DNA of 64,000 nt from Methylococcales bacterium (GTDB lineage: Bacteria; Pseudomonadota; Gammaproteobacteria; Methylococcales; Methylomonadaceae). Of this stretch, positions 43,229-51,606 are shown in pieces. The stretch spans positions 18,291 through 82,290 of the forward strand of contig JAQTUW010000012.1 of assembly GCA_028707085.1 (NCBI GenBank), in the 5' to 3' direction. Below the pieces are notes generated by a model. The model did no database searches. It was given only the letters and a program-made list of their open reading frames with translations, and had not been told where the DNA came from. Each line of letters begins with the position of its first letter. Positions within the stretch are counted from its first letter, which is position 1. The position numbers were made by a program, and so were the translations under genes.

Positions 43229-44278
43229 TCAGCGATCCGAAGGCTTTAACGTATACACGACAGGCTCCACGGACATTCCCGGCCCCATTGTCAGTGTGCT
43301 ATCTGGAATCGGGTCGAAGACGATCTTGACCGGCACCCGCTGGACGATCTTCACAAAATTGCCGGTGGCGTTTTGCGGCGGGAAGGCCGAAAAAAAGGCG
43401 CCGGCGCCGGCCTGTATGCTGTCCACCCTGCCGTTAAAGACTTTGTCGGGATAGGCGTCGATGCTGATCGCCACTCGCTGGCCGGGCCGCATGTTTTTAA
43501 GCTGGGTTTCCTTGAAATTGGCGATGACCCAGGTTTCGGTACTCACCAGATAGCCAAGCTGCTGACCGGGTTGCACATAATTGCCGCGTTCCACGCCACG
43601 GTTGGTAATCCTGCCGTTCATGGGCGCAATCAGCCGGGTATTCGCCAGATCGTTTTCCGCCTGTTCCAGATCCGCTTGCGCCTGCTTAAGCTGGGCGAGC
43701 AACTGATTGTTCATCGCCCTGGCGGCGGCGATAGCCCGGGGTGCGGTATTTGCGGTACGCAATCTGGCCTCGGCCTCGTAAAAGGCGGACTTTGCCGACA
43801 TTTCGGCGGCGACCGCCTGTTCCAGTTGGTTCTGGCTGCGAGCTTCGTCGGTCAGACGCTGCATCCGTTTCAGATCCTTGAGCGCCTTATCCCAGTTTGC
43901 CCGGGCGGCATCGACCTGCGCCTGAGCGGCATCGCGGTTGGAAGGCGCGGAAATATTGGTGGTTTCCATATTATTCTTCGACGCCATGGCTGCCGCCTGT
44001 GCCGCGTCGAATGCGGCCTGTGCTTTGTCCCGGCGAAAGATATAATCGCTGGGGTCGATTTCCAGCAGCACGTCGCCGGCCTTGACCAGTTGATTGTCAT
44101 CGATATTCAATGTTTTGACATAACCGGATACTTTGGGGCTAATGGTTACATTATGCCCGTCGAGCATGGCGTCGTCGGTCGATTCTTCGCCCCTGTGCAG
44201 ATGCAGATAGACGCCGCTTGCCGCCGCTAGGCCGATAAACAGCGCCAGCATCAGAAATCTGGAATGCCTGGGCTTCAT
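43229..44278 (-). CDS. emrA: EmrA-type membrane fusion protein
   Basis: 349 residues. One N-terminal membrane segment (about 8-26), biotinyl-lipoyl half GHNVTISPKVSGYVKTL near residue 42, a long coiled coil rich in Ala, Gln and Glu (about 75-205), and the second half DLANTRLIAPMNGRITNRG. HlyD family. Links the MFS pump to the outer-membrane factor across the periplasm. Its ATG overlaps the TetR stop (ATGA). Confidence 0.94.
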   Translation of the reverse strand: MKPRHSRFLMLALFIGLAAASGVYLHLHRGEESTDDAMLDGHNVTISPKVSGYVKTLNIDDNQLVKAGDVLLEIDPSDYIFRRDKAQAAFDAAQAAAMASKNNMETTNISAPSNRDAAQAQVDAARANWDKALKDLKRMQRLTDEARSQNQLEQAVAAEMSAKSAFYEAEARLRTANTAPRAIAAARAMNNQLLAQLKQAQADLEQAENDLANTRLIAPMNGRITNRGVERGNYVQPGQQLGYLVSTETWVIANFKETQLKNMRPGQRVAISIDAYPDKVFNGRVDSIQAGAGAFFSAFPPQNATGNFVKIVQRVPVKIVFDPIPDSTLTMGPGMSVEPVVYTLKPSDR

Positions 44279-44943
44279 GCCGCACCGCCTGCCGGGCGGG
44301 CAAGATAGCCGGCAAGAAACAGGCGGACGCAGGCCCGGACATGGGCGTCCAGTTCCGCTTCGTCCATTTTTACGTCAAGATGCATCATGGCTTTGATATG
44401 GGCTTCGCCTTTCAGCAGACTGAAAAACTGTTCGGTCGCCCGGTCAACATTCGCTACCGTCAGCAGTCCCTGCCGGCTCCATGTCCGCAGCAGTTCGCCA
44501 AAAGCGGTTTTGACCCGTTGCGGCCCTTCCCGATAGAAAATCTGCACAATTTCCGGATGCTGTACGGCTTCCGCCTGAATGATGCGCAGCAGACGTAGCG
44601 AGTCGGGACAGAAAATCAGCTCCACCAGACTGCGTCCCAGCGCCAGTAAACCCTGTTCAATCGGCAGATGGGCATAATCCTGAAAATGATCCGGCGCGGT
44701 TTGTTGCTCGCACCTTAGCCGTATCACTTCCTTAAAAAGATCGGCTTTATTTTCAAAATGACTATAGATGGTCAGTTTCGAGACATCGGCAAGCCTGGCC
44801 ACGGCGTCGACGCTGGTCAGTTCATAGCCGCGCTCCAGAAATAGCTGGCTGGCCGCATAAACTATGTCCTCCCGTTTACTGGCGTCTTTCGGCCTGCCAG
44901 GGCACTGCCGGACTTTATCCTGCAAGGTAATACGCTCAAACAT
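44275..44943 (-). CDS. TetR-family regulator of the efflux operon
   Basis: 222 residues. Helix-turn-helix in AASQLFLERGYELTSVDAVA followed by VSKLTIYSHFENKADLF, the TetR signature; the C-terminal domain is helical and resembles TetR_C regions of AcrR-like drug sensors. First gene of the operon tetR-emrA-emrB-outer membrane factor. It probably represses its own operon through the repeats just upstream. Confidence 0.93.
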   Translation of the reverse strand: MFERITLQDKVRQCPGRPKDASKREDIVYAASQLFLERGYELTSVDAVARLADVSKLTIYSHFENKADLFKEVIRLRCEQQTAPDHFQDYAHLPIEQGLLALGRSLVELIFCPDSLRLLRIIQAEAVQHPEIVQIFYREGPQRVKTAFGELLRTWSRQGLLTVANVDRATEQFFSLLKGEAHIKAMMHLDVKMDEAELDAHVRACVRLFLAGYLARPAGGAA

Positions 44944-44949
44944 AAACTA

Positions 44950-44991
44950 TACCGTCTGGTTTGCTTATAATTAATGTACCACCTGGTTCTG
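44950..44991. promoter_or_regulatory. Repeated partly palindromic sites upstream of tetR
   Basis: TACCGTCTGGTTTG (44950-44963) and TACCACCTGGTTCTG (44977-44991) are two copies, 27 bases apart, of ACC-N3/4-TGGT-type half-sites; the second contains the palindrome ACCACCTGGT (ACCA/TGGT). They lie 7-48 bases before the TetR start, around a likely -10 (TTATAA), so they are good operator candidates. Confidence 0.6.
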
Positions 44992-45136
44992 GAAATGTAA
45001 AACATAATTATCGCGCCATGGCTTGACGCCTGTTATCCGTCAAAACAGGGGCGCAGGACGACTCGTCATAACGATGCTCGGCATGCAGATTCGTTCCAGG
45101 GCGGCGGGTTAAAATTCGCACTACGGCGAAAGTCAT

Positions 45137-45155
45137 GTGTCGGAATTTCTTACAC
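45137..45155 (+). promoter_or_regulatory. 17-base upstream element, copy 1 (PEP-CTERM gene 1)
   Basis: TGTCGGAATTTCTTACA with flanking G and C, reading towards the PEP-CTERM gene at 45480. Identical over 18 bases to the copy upstream of the second PEP-CTERM gene. It lies about 243 bases before the -24/-12 promoter at 45397, a normal distance for an enhancer bound by a sigma-54 activator. Confidence 0.75.
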
Positions 45156-45198
45156 CGGTTTTAGGTGCCGAATGGTATTCGATTTCAACTGCGCTCCG

Positions 45199-45259
45199 CC
45201 CGATTACGGATAAAACATATAATACAATCAATATATTATATGTTTTATCCGTAATCGGG
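45199..45259. repeat. 26-base perfect inverted repeat with 9-base loop
   Basis: Arms 45199-45224 and 45234-45259 are perfectly complementary (left arm begins CCCGATTACGGATAAAACAT), loop CAATCAATA. Five further bases, GCGCT (45191-45195) and AGCGC (45261-45265), pair outside a small bulge. There is no T tract after it. It sits in the gene-free region between tetR (ends 44943) and the PEP-CTERM gene, between the upstream element and the sigma-54-like promoter. Confidence 0.9.
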
Positions 45260-45396
45260 AAGCGCAGGAACCCGTCATGTCCAGGAGAAATAACGACGAG
45301 CTAAACTGTCTGAAATATTTACACAAACATATATTCGCGGTTTTATTTGCGCCGGGTTGTCTGGCAAAATGTTGAAAACAAAACAACTGTATAAAA

Positions 45397-45412
45397 CGGC
45401 ATGTATTTTGCA
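45397..45412 (+). promoter_or_regulatory. Sigma-54 (-24/-12) promoter of PEP-CTERM gene 1
   Basis: CGGCATGTATTTTGCA: GG at 45398-45399 and GC at 45410-45411 with exactly ten bases between, close to TGGCACG-N4-TTGCA. The expected start point is near 45423, about 57 bases before the ATG. Confidence 0.75.
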
Positions 45413-45479
45413 TTTTGTCTTGATGCAAGTCCAATGCATGACTTGGATGTTTTCGATAATAGATGATAAAGGGCATTTT

Positions 45480-46217
45480 ATGAGAAAAAACAAGCGATTG
45501 TTGGTCGCAGGATTCGTCCTGGGGCTTAACGGCGTGAACGCCAATGCTACTCTGGTTACTGAAGGACTGGGCGTCTACGATACGGCAATTGACGCCACCT
45601 GGACGCAGGACGCCAACCTGCTGGGCACGCTGGAAACCACCTACGGTTACAGCGTTATCGTGGATGCTGTGATTGCCGCCGATCCGGTTATTTCCGATAC
45701 CCCCAATACGCTCGATACCCCAGCAAACAGCGGCGCCTACAATTTGACCGCCAGCGATTTCAAAAGCGGCGGATTAGTGGACTGGTATGCCGCAAAAGCC
45801 TTTGTAGCTTATCTAAATGGTATCGCCTATGACACCTCCACCCAATGGAGTTTGCCGGCTGCGGATACTTCCTGCCTAGGGTACAACTGCACAGGCAGCC
45901 AGCTTGGCGAATTGTTCTATACCGGGCTGGGCGGCGTTTCCGGAAAGCCTATGCCATCAGGCCCGTTCAGCAATGTACAATCCCAAGTGTACTGGACGGC
46001 TAACGAATCTGCGGCCGCCCCGACTAACGCCTGGGACTTCGGATCCTATATTGGTTATCAAAGCACCAATGCCAAGGGCTCCAGCGATATGTTCTATGCC
46101 TGGGCGGTCAGCCCCGGCAATGCGGCCGCGACCGTGCCGACGCCGGCCGCCGCATGGTTGTTCGGTACCGGCATCCTGGGATTTCTGGGTTTGAGACATC
46201 GCCGCGGTATCGGCTGA
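45480..46217 (+). CDS. PEP-CTERM-type surface protein 1 (DUF1566-like)
   Basis: 245 residues from ATG 45480, which places a signal peptide (KRLLVAGFVLGLNGVNANA) correctly; in-frame sequence upstream overlaps the promoter. The body resembles DUF1566-like domains (QWSLPAADTSCLG, GELFYTGLGG, VYWTANESAAAPTNAWDF, YAWAVSPGN). The C-terminus VPTPAAAWLFGTGILGFLGL plus RHRRG is a PEP-CTERM variant with Thr in place of the central Glu, expected to be cut by exosortase. No exosortase gene is in the window. Probably linked to exopolysaccharide. Confidence 0.85.
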   Translation: MRKNKRLLVAGFVLGLNGVNANATLVTEGLGVYDTAIDATWTQDANLLGTLETTYGYSVIVDAVIAADPVISDTPNTLDTPANSGAYNLTASDFKSGGLVDWYAAKAFVAYLNGIAYDTSTQWSLPAADTSCLGYNCTGSQLGELFYTGLGGVSGKPMPSGPFSNVQSQVYWTANESAAAPTNAWDFGSYIGYQSTNAKGSSDMFYAWAVSPGNAAATVPTPAAAWLFGTGILGFLGLRHRRGIG

Positions 46218-46235
46218 ATTTTGGTTTTGGAAAGG

Positions 46236-46264
46236 ATCAGGGGATATGAGTCATCCCCTGATTT
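46236..46264 (+). terminator. Terminator after PEP-CTERM gene 1
   Basis: ATCAGGGGAT (46236-46245) and ATCCCCTGAT (46253-46262) form a perfect ten-base stem with loop ATGAGTC, followed by TT. It lies 18 bases after the stop. The T tract is short, so efficiency is uncertain. Confidence 0.65.
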
Positions 46265-46305
46265 GGTCGGCATCTGCTGCCAGTCGTTGCCGATTTGCCT
46301 CATAC

Positions 46306-46322
46306 TGTCGGAAAACTTTACA
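46306..46322 (+). promoter_or_regulatory. 17-base upstream element, copy 2 (before the ydcF-like gene)
   Basis: TGTCGGAAAACTTTACA on the + strand, 263 bases before the chosen start of the ydcF-like gene. It shares TGTCGGAA and TTACA with the other three copies at the same spacing. I found no GG-N10-GC promoter between it and the gene. The gene-free stretch here (46218-46584) otherwise holds only the terminator above and the small hairpin CGGAC-T6-GTCCG at 46524-46539. Confidence 0.6.
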
Positions 46323-46584
46323 ATCCTGACAGGCGTCGGCACTGGGCCTATCTTAAGGCCGGAATCAATGCCTGCCGGCTTTCCTTTCTATATTTCGACC
46401 TGTATTCACAGGCGACTAATTTTGTTATCCAGTCCGTTTCGGCAAGGGAGGCGGATTATTCGGCCAGCGGATTTCGCCTGTAGCCGATTCAGGCATGCAG
46501 GCGAAACGAAGCAGGAAAAATAACGGACTTTTTTGTCCGATTCGAATTACAATCCACTCGAATAATTGGCGTTCAATCCTGCAA

Positions 46585-47352
46585 ATGTCACTGATACCCT
46601 CGCTGCTCACCCTGCTGATCCTTTCGCCTACCGTCTTGCTGCTGGTGGCAATGGCGGATTTGATTTATTTTAAAAAACGGAACTTGTGGCTGGCGAAATT
46701 CGCATTGTTTCTGTTTCTAATCCTGAGCTTGCCCTGGGTGGAAGAAAAGCTGGCATGGTACTGGGAGTGTTTTCCGGCCTTGCACGAGGCGGATGTGCAA
46801 AACTTCAGGCCGCAGGCGATTGTGGTTCTGGGCGGCGGGCTGGAGCGGAACGCCAGGGAGTACGGAGACGGGCCGACGGTGAAACCGAATACATTACTTC
46901 GGTTGCGTTATGCTGCTAAATTAGCCAGACAGAGCGGATTGCCTGTTCTGGCGTCCGGCGGACACACGCTGGAACATGCCGCCGAGTCGGAAGCGGAAGT
47001 GATGGGCCGGATTTTACAGACGGAGTTTTCCATTCCCGTGGTCTGGCAGGAAACGGCCAGCCTGACCACCCTGGAGAATGCCCGCTTCAGCCGGCGGATT
47101 TTGCAACAGCAGGGCATAGACAGAATTATGCTGGTGACGCAGGCTTATCATATGCCAAGAGCCGAAAAGGAATTCCGTAAAGCCGGTTTTCAGGTGCTGG
47201 CGGGGCCTACCGATTTTAAGGGTTCTGCAAGCCCGTTAGAAAATCTGTTGCTTAACCCGGTATTATGGCTGCCGTCGGTGAAAGCGCTCAATACCTGTTT
47301 TTTGCTGATTCATGAAACTGTAGGCATGCTATGGTATAGTCTGAAAAACTGA
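46585..47352 (+). CDS. YdcF/ElyC-like (DUF218) membrane protein
   Basis: 255 residues from ATG 46585; upstream in-frame codons are possible but begin outside the membrane-segment pattern. Two N-terminal membrane segments, then the DUF218 domain with AIVVLGGGLERNAREYGDG, LASGGHT, TLENARFSRRIL and MLVTQAYHMPRAEKEFRKAGF, the family blocks. E. coli relatives (ElyC) affect envelope carbohydrate and lipid-carrier use. It lies upstream of a protease and an exopolysaccharide sugar transferase in the same direction. Confidence 0.85.
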   Translation: MSLIPSLLTLLILSPTVLLLVAMADLIYFKKRNLWLAKFALFLFLILSLPWVEEKLAWYWECFPALHEADVQNFRPQAIVVLGGGLERNAREYGDGPTVKPNTLLRLRYAAKLARQSGLPVLASGGHTLEHAAESEAEVMGRILQTEFSIPVVWQETASLTTLENARFSRRILQQQGIDRIMLVTQAYHMPRAEKEFRKAGFQVLAGPTDFKGSASPLENLLLNPVLWLPSVKALNTCFLLIHETVGMLWYSLKN

Positions 47353-47394
47353 TGCAGTTGCAGAATGCGGATACAACCAACAGAATGAATCTAC

Positions 47395-48216
47395 ATGTTT
47401 AAATTTATATATTTACTCGGCGTATTCTGCAAAAAACATCAACTATTCTATGGTTTTTTATTGTTGCTGGCGGCATTGCCGCTCACCACGGACAGTTTGG
47501 CCGCCGAAGCGGATTTGCCGCTCATTCTGCTGCGGATCAAACCTAGTATCGTCGCCGTCGGTACATTCATGCCAACCCGTAATCCCAGGGAGATACTGCT
47601 GGGTACCGGTTTTGCGGTCGATGACGGCCGGATTGTCGTCACCAACGCCCATGTCGTGGCAAAGCCTCTTGATAAGGAACATCTGGAACAGTTTGCGGTT
47701 TATTACCGTCAGGATCGCAAGGAGCACATGCTGCTGGCGGATGTGGCGGCCATTGACGAAGAGCATGATCTGGCTCTGCTGACGCTGGATGATGGTCGGT
47801 TGCCCGCCCTGGAAATCGGCGATTCGCTACGGGTCAGGGAAGGCGAGCCTTACGCCTTTACCGGTTATCCCATCGGGCAGATTCTTGGCCTGTTTCCGGT
47901 GACGCATCGCAGCATCATAGCGGCGATTTCACCGAATGCGATACCGGCAACCGCTACCAGGCAATTGAACGTGCAGATGCTAAAAAGATTGCAGGCGCCT
48001 TATGATGTGTTTCAACTGGACGCCACGGCTTATCCCGGAAACAGCGGCAGCCCGCTGTACGATGAAAGCACCGGCAAGGTGATTGGCATTCTCAACAAGG
48101 TGTTTGTGCAGGGCAGCAAGGAAAATGCCTTATCCAATCCCAGCGGTATTTCTTACGCGATACCCGCCGAACACATTAAAGCCCTGCTGAATCAGATTGA
48201 CAAATCCACCCCTTAA
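47395..48216 (+). CDS. Trypsin-like (DegP-type) serine protease domain protein
   Basis: 273 residues. An N-terminal hydrophobic segment (about 18-36) serves as signal or anchor, then an S1C-like protease domain: His86 in TNAHVV, Asp125 in EEHDLALL, and Ser217 in YPGNSGSPL, a full catalytic triad. No PDZ domain. It lies between a ydcF-like gene and an exopolysaccharide sugar transferase, with 23 bases to the latter, so it may act on surface or exopolysaccharide-associated proteins (inference). Confidence 0.88.
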   Translation: MFKFIYLLGVFCKKHQLFYGFLLLLAALPLTTDSLAAEADLPLILLRIKPSIVAVGTFMPTRNPREILLGTGFAVDDGRIVVTNAHVVAKPLDKEHLEQFAVYYRQDRKEHMLLADVAAIDEEHDLALLTLDDGRLPALEIGDSLRVREGEPYAFTGYPIGQILGLFPVTHRSIIAAISPNAIPATATRQLNVQMLKRLQAPYDVFQLDATAYPGNSGSPLYDESTGKVIGILNKVFVQGSKENALSNPSGISYAIPAEHIKALLNQIDKSTP

Positions 48217-48239
48217 TCAAGGAAACCTATCGACCGTTT

Positions 48240-49628
48240 ATGATTAGAATATTCCGACACTATATTTCCACTGCCTATTTATGGTTGCTGATAACAGAAT
48301 GGCTGGTGTTTTTTCTTGCCATGTACTGGGGTTCGGCTGTAAGGTTTCTATATAAGGATTCCTGGTATTCGCCGGAGCAGATGCTGCAGGCGGCGCTGGT
48401 ATTTTCCGTGGTTTTCAGTATCAGTTGTTCGGCGCTAGGTTTATACCGGAAAACGCTGGATAAGGAAGAATACAATTTACTGGAACGGATCAGTTTCAGT
48501 TTCGCAGTCGCCATTTTTATTCTGGTGTTTGTGTATTACAGTATTCCGGGTCTGATGCTGGCGCGTAGCGTGCTGGTGGCGGCAATCGCCTTTTCGTTTG
48601 CCGGGATGCTGTTGACGCGCTATCTGTTTTACCGTTTCGCCAGCCACGACAAGCTGGTGCGCCGGGTGCTGGTCGTGGGCTGCGGCGAAAGGGCCAGTGA
48701 ACTGGAACTGGTCAATTCCAAATTCGTGCATCGCGGTTTCGAGATCGTCGGTTACGTGGTGTTGGAAAAGGAACCGGTGGCGATCAGCAATGCGATTGTT
48801 CTGAATGAAACGCTTACCCTTGAAAAAGTCGTCGCAGCCGAAAATGTCGATGAAATTGTGATTGCTGTCGATGACCGCAGGAAAAAACTGCCGGTTGACG
48901 ATCTGCTGGATATAAAAATGTCCGGCATTCAGGTCATGGACTTGCTGACTTTTTATGAAAGGGAGCAGCGGCTGGTATTTCTGGATATATTGAGTCCAAG
49001 CTGGCTGCTGTTTTCCGATGGTTTCGCCACCAGCGGCTTGCGGCCCATTCTTAAGCGCTGTTTCGATATTCTGGCCAGTACCTTGCTGCTGGCGGTCAGT
49101 TGGTGGGTCATGCTGCTCACGGTGCTGGCCATTTATATCGAAAGCGGCCTGGGTGCTCCGGTATTCTACCGGCAGCAGCGGGTCGGATACCTGAATCAGC
49201 CCTTTGATGTCATCAAGTTTCGCAGCATGCGGGTCGATGCCGAGAAAAACGGCGCGCAATGGGCGAGCAAGGTGGACGACAGGGTGACCCGAGTCGGGCG
49301 TTTTATCCGCAAATACCGGATTGACGAACTGCCGCAATTGTTTAACGTATTCAACGGCGATATGAGTTTTGTGGGGCCGAGACCGGAACGCCCGGAATTC
49401 GTTAGCGGCTTCATGGAAACCATACCTTACTACAAGGAAAGACATCGGCTAAAACCGGGCATCACCGGCTGGGCGCAATTATGTTATCCCTACGGCGCCA
49501 ATGAATACGATACCCGCCAGAAATTACAGTATGATTTGTATTACATCAAAAACTATAGCCTGTTTCTGGATCTGACCATCATGATGAGCACTGTGGAAGT
49601 GGTGTTGTGGGGTAAAGGCGCGCGTTAG
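48240..49628 (+). CDS. Exopolysaccharide polyprenyl glycosylphosphotransferase
   Basis: Initiating enzyme that moves a sugar-1-phosphate to undecaprenyl phosphate. 462 residues. Four N-terminal membrane segments, a Rossmann-like middle domain (RRVLVVGCGERASELEL, about 143-240), a fifth membrane segment near residue 290, and the C-terminal sugar transferase with VGYLNQPFDVIKFRSMR, DELPQLFNVFNGDMSFVGPR and LKPGITGWAQLCYPYG. This architecture is that of sugar transferases of PEP-CTERM/exosortase exopolysaccharide loci. Rest of the locus is not in the window. Confidence 0.93.
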   Translation: MIRIFRHYISTAYLWLLITEWLVFFLAMYWGSAVRFLYKDSWYSPEQMLQAALVFSVVFSISCSALGLYRKTLDKEEYNLLERISFSFAVAIFILVFVYYSIPGLMLARSVLVAAIAFSFAGMLLTRYLFYRFASHDKLVRRVLVVGCGERASELELVNSKFVHRGFEIVGYVVLEKEPVAISNAIVLNETLTLEKVVAAENVDEIVIAVDDRRKKLPVDDLLDIKMSGIQVMDLLTFYEREQRLVFLDILSPSWLLFSDGFATSGLRPILKRCFDILASTLLLAVSWWVMLLTVLAIYIESGLGAPVFYRQQRVGYLNQPFDVIKFRSMRVDAEKNGAQWASKVDDRVTRVGRFIRKYRIDELPQLFNVFNGDMSFVGPRPERPEFVSGFMETIPYYKERHRLKPGITGWAQLCYPYGANEYDTRQKLQYDLYYIKNYSLFLDLTIMMSTVEVVLWGKGAR

Positions 49629-49684
49629 ACCGGCTGTTCGCCGCTACCTGCCGTTTCTTTCGGGACGCGGCAGACGCGGCGCGG

Positions 49685-50218
49685 TTACCGGGTTTGCAGG
49701 TAGGTATCCTTCAATGCCATGTAATGGCGGCTGGAATATTCCAGAAAGGCTTTTTCGGCATCGGTCAGAGATCTGGCCTGTTTGACAGGCGCGCCGACAT
49801 ATAAAAATCCGGTTTCCAGTTTTTTACCGGGCGGTACCAGCGCCCCGGCCCCCAGCATGACAAAATCTTCAATGACTGCGTCGTCCAGAATAATGGCGCC
49901 GATGCCTATCAGGCAATAATGGCCGATCCGGCAGCCATGAACCACGGCCCTGTGACCAATGGTGACACCCTGGCCGATATTTAGCGGATGCCCTTGCGGC
50001 GAAAAATCGCCGGCGTGGGAAACATGCAGAACCGCGCCATCCTGAATATTGGTTCCGGAGCCGATGCTAATGGTTTCGACATCGCCGCGCACCACGCTGG
50101 TCGGCCAGATAGAGACATCGTCGCCTAGCCTGACATCGCCAATGACCACGGCAGTCTGGTCGATGTAAACCCGAAGGCCGATTTCAGGTTTTTTGTCTTT
50201 ATAATTTCTAATGGACAT
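49685..50218 (-). CDS. Gamma-carbonic anhydrase family protein (YrdA-like)
   Basis: 177 residues of left-handed beta-helix hexapeptide repeats (IGDVRLGDDVSIWPTSVVRG). Metal ligand histidines are in VLHVSHAGDF and TIGHRAVVHGCRIGHYCLI, as in the gamma class. Catalytic activity of YrdA-type proteins is often low or absent. It converges on the sugar transferase gene and lies 42 bases from the DUF1249 gene upstream. Confidence 0.92.
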   Translation of the reverse strand: MSIRNYKDKKPEIGLRVYIDQTAVVIGDVRLGDDVSIWPTSVVRGDVETISIGSGTNIQDGAVLHVSHAGDFSPQGHPLNIGQGVTIGHRAVVHGCRIGHYCLIGIGAIILDDAVIEDFVMLGAGALVPPGKKLETGFLYVGAPVKQARSLTDAEKAFLEYSSRHYMALKDTYLQTR

Positions 50219-50260
50219 GGTTCATGCAATTTTATATAAGCAATTTCCGACTCAGCAGGT

Positions 50261-50695
50261 TTAAGGCGTGCTATAAAACCGGTATTCGGTTTTCAGACAG
50301 TGATCCAGCCATTTCTGCAAAAAATAATTCAGCCGCCATTTGTAATCCTGAATGTCCCGTGCGGAACCCGGGTTTTGATAAACCCGGTCGGCTGCCGGGC
50401 GGTCATCGTCACGAATGACTTCCGCCAGTTGTGCGTCCAGATAGACGCGGATTTTTACCCGCGGCGCAATCCGTTCCGATAGCGGCTGACTAAAACAGTG
50501 GTTCAACTCAATGGTTAGCGTATAGGGATTGCGCTCCAGCACATCCAGAAACAAAGCTGGTTTGTCCGAAGTCCGGCCGATTGCCTGCCTGTCGAATGCG
50601 CATAAATCGGGAATCAGCCGAAACAGTTTCTGATAATTCGATTCGCAGATTTTTTCCAGACACCAGGAGGTGTTGACCAGTCTGATCTGACTCAC
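50261..50695 (-). CDS. DUF1249 family protein
   Basis: 144 residues starting at GTG 50695, which overlaps the queD TGA as GTGA; this coupling and the N-terminus SQIRLVNTSWCLEKICESNY decide the start over an in-frame ATG 42 bases upstream inside queD. The middle has LERNPYTLTIELNHCF and VRVKIRVYLDAQLAEVI-like beta strands as in DUF1249. Function unknown in this family. Confidence 0.82.
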   Translation of the reverse strand: MSQIRLVNTSWCLEKICESNYQKLFRLIPDLCAFDRQAIGRTSDKPALFLDVLERNPYTLTIELNHCFSQPLSERIAPRVKIRVYLDAQLAEVIRDDDRPAADRVYQNPGSARDIQDYKWRLNYFLQKWLDHCLKTEYRFYSTP

Positions 50696-51099
50696 GGCTC
50701 TTCTCTGTAACAGGCGCTGGCGCTGGCGGTTTCCCATAAAACCACTTGATCGACATCAAAACCCTGAAGTTTGACATGCCGATAGATCATTTTGCTTAGA
50801 ACTTCAGCGGTGGGATGTTCATCGATCGCTAGAAACTGTTCCTGATTGGCGACAAGCGCCGGGATAATGGGATCGTCCTTGTGCAGTATGAAATTATGAT
50901 CCAGCACCTGGTCGATAAACCCGGCCACGCAAGCCTTGACATCCGAAAAATCGCAGACCATGCCCTGTGCGTCCAGCGCCTCCGCCCTAATGGAAATGGC
51001 TGCTTTCACGCTATGCCCGTGCAGATTCCGGCACTTGCCCGGGTGATTCATCAGCCGGTGGCCGTAGCAGAAATAGATTTCCTTGGTGATAATGTACAT
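50692..51099 (-). CDS. queD: 6-carboxytetrahydropterin synthase family protein
   Basis: 135 residues of the T-fold PTPS/QueD family, which makes the 6-carboxytetrahydropterin precursor of queuosine. Zinc ligands His14, His27 and His29 (YGHRLMNHPG and CRNLHGHS) and catalytic Cys23 are present, together with CDFSDVK and HPTAEVLSKMI. No other que gene is adjacent. Coupled to the DUF1249 gene downstream. Confidence 0.93.
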   Translation of the reverse strand: MYIITKEIYFCYGHRLMNHPGKCRNLHGHSVKAAISIRAEALDAQGMVCDFSDVKACVAGFIDQVLDHNFILHKDDPIIPALVANQEQFLAIDEHPTAEVLSKMIYRHVKLQGFDVDQVVLWETASASACYREEP

Positions 51100-51289
51100 G
51101 CGCCGCTTGGTTTTTTGGCTGTTGAAAAATAGCCTATTATTGTACCACCAGAAACCGGCGGGAACAGGCGCATGGCTTAAAGATCAATAAGGTGGATGGC
51201 CTAAAAATGGAGCGTGGCTACGGTGTCGGTGTTTTCGGGTTAATTTCCGATAACAACCTCGGCATAGGTTGTATATCGCTGCAAACGGT

Positions 51290-51589
51290 TCAATTCCCCT
51301 TGATACTCCTGATAACCGCGGCAATTTCAAAGTTGCCGTCGGCTTGCCGGGTATTGCGCACGACTTCAACGAAGGCGGTCATGGGTGGAATCAGCGCCGC
51401 TTTGCTCAGAATTCTGACTTCCATCGCCAGCCCGGTATCGAAGGCTTCATCGGCAATAAAAGAAAGCCCTGCGGCGCTGATGGTCTGGCAGTGGCCGGTT
51501 TTAAGCAGTTGGCTATCGGCCAGTCTGTAAGTCATTTCGCAATCGATATGCATGCGCATATAGTCGCGTTTTTCATCATGGGTTTGCAT
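51290..51589 (-). CDS. PilZ-domain protein
   Basis: 99 residues, a single small beta-barrel. The c-di-GMP-binding arginine motif is present as R8-DYM-R12 (EKRDYMRMHID). The second motif, normally D/N-x-S-x-x-G, appears as T-I-S-A-A-G, so one ligand residue is changed. It may bind c-di-GMP weakly or not at all. It lies 17 bases after the yejF-like stop and could be part of the peptide-importer operon. Between it and queD are 190 bases with no gene. Confidence 0.75.
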   Translation of the reverse strand: MQTHDEKRDYMRMHIDCEMTYRLADSQLLKTGHCQTISAAGLSFIADEAFDTGLAMEVRILSKAALIPPMTAFVEVVRNTRQADGNFEIAAVIRSIKGN

Positions 51590-51606
51590 GGTTCACCGCA
51601 TAAAAA

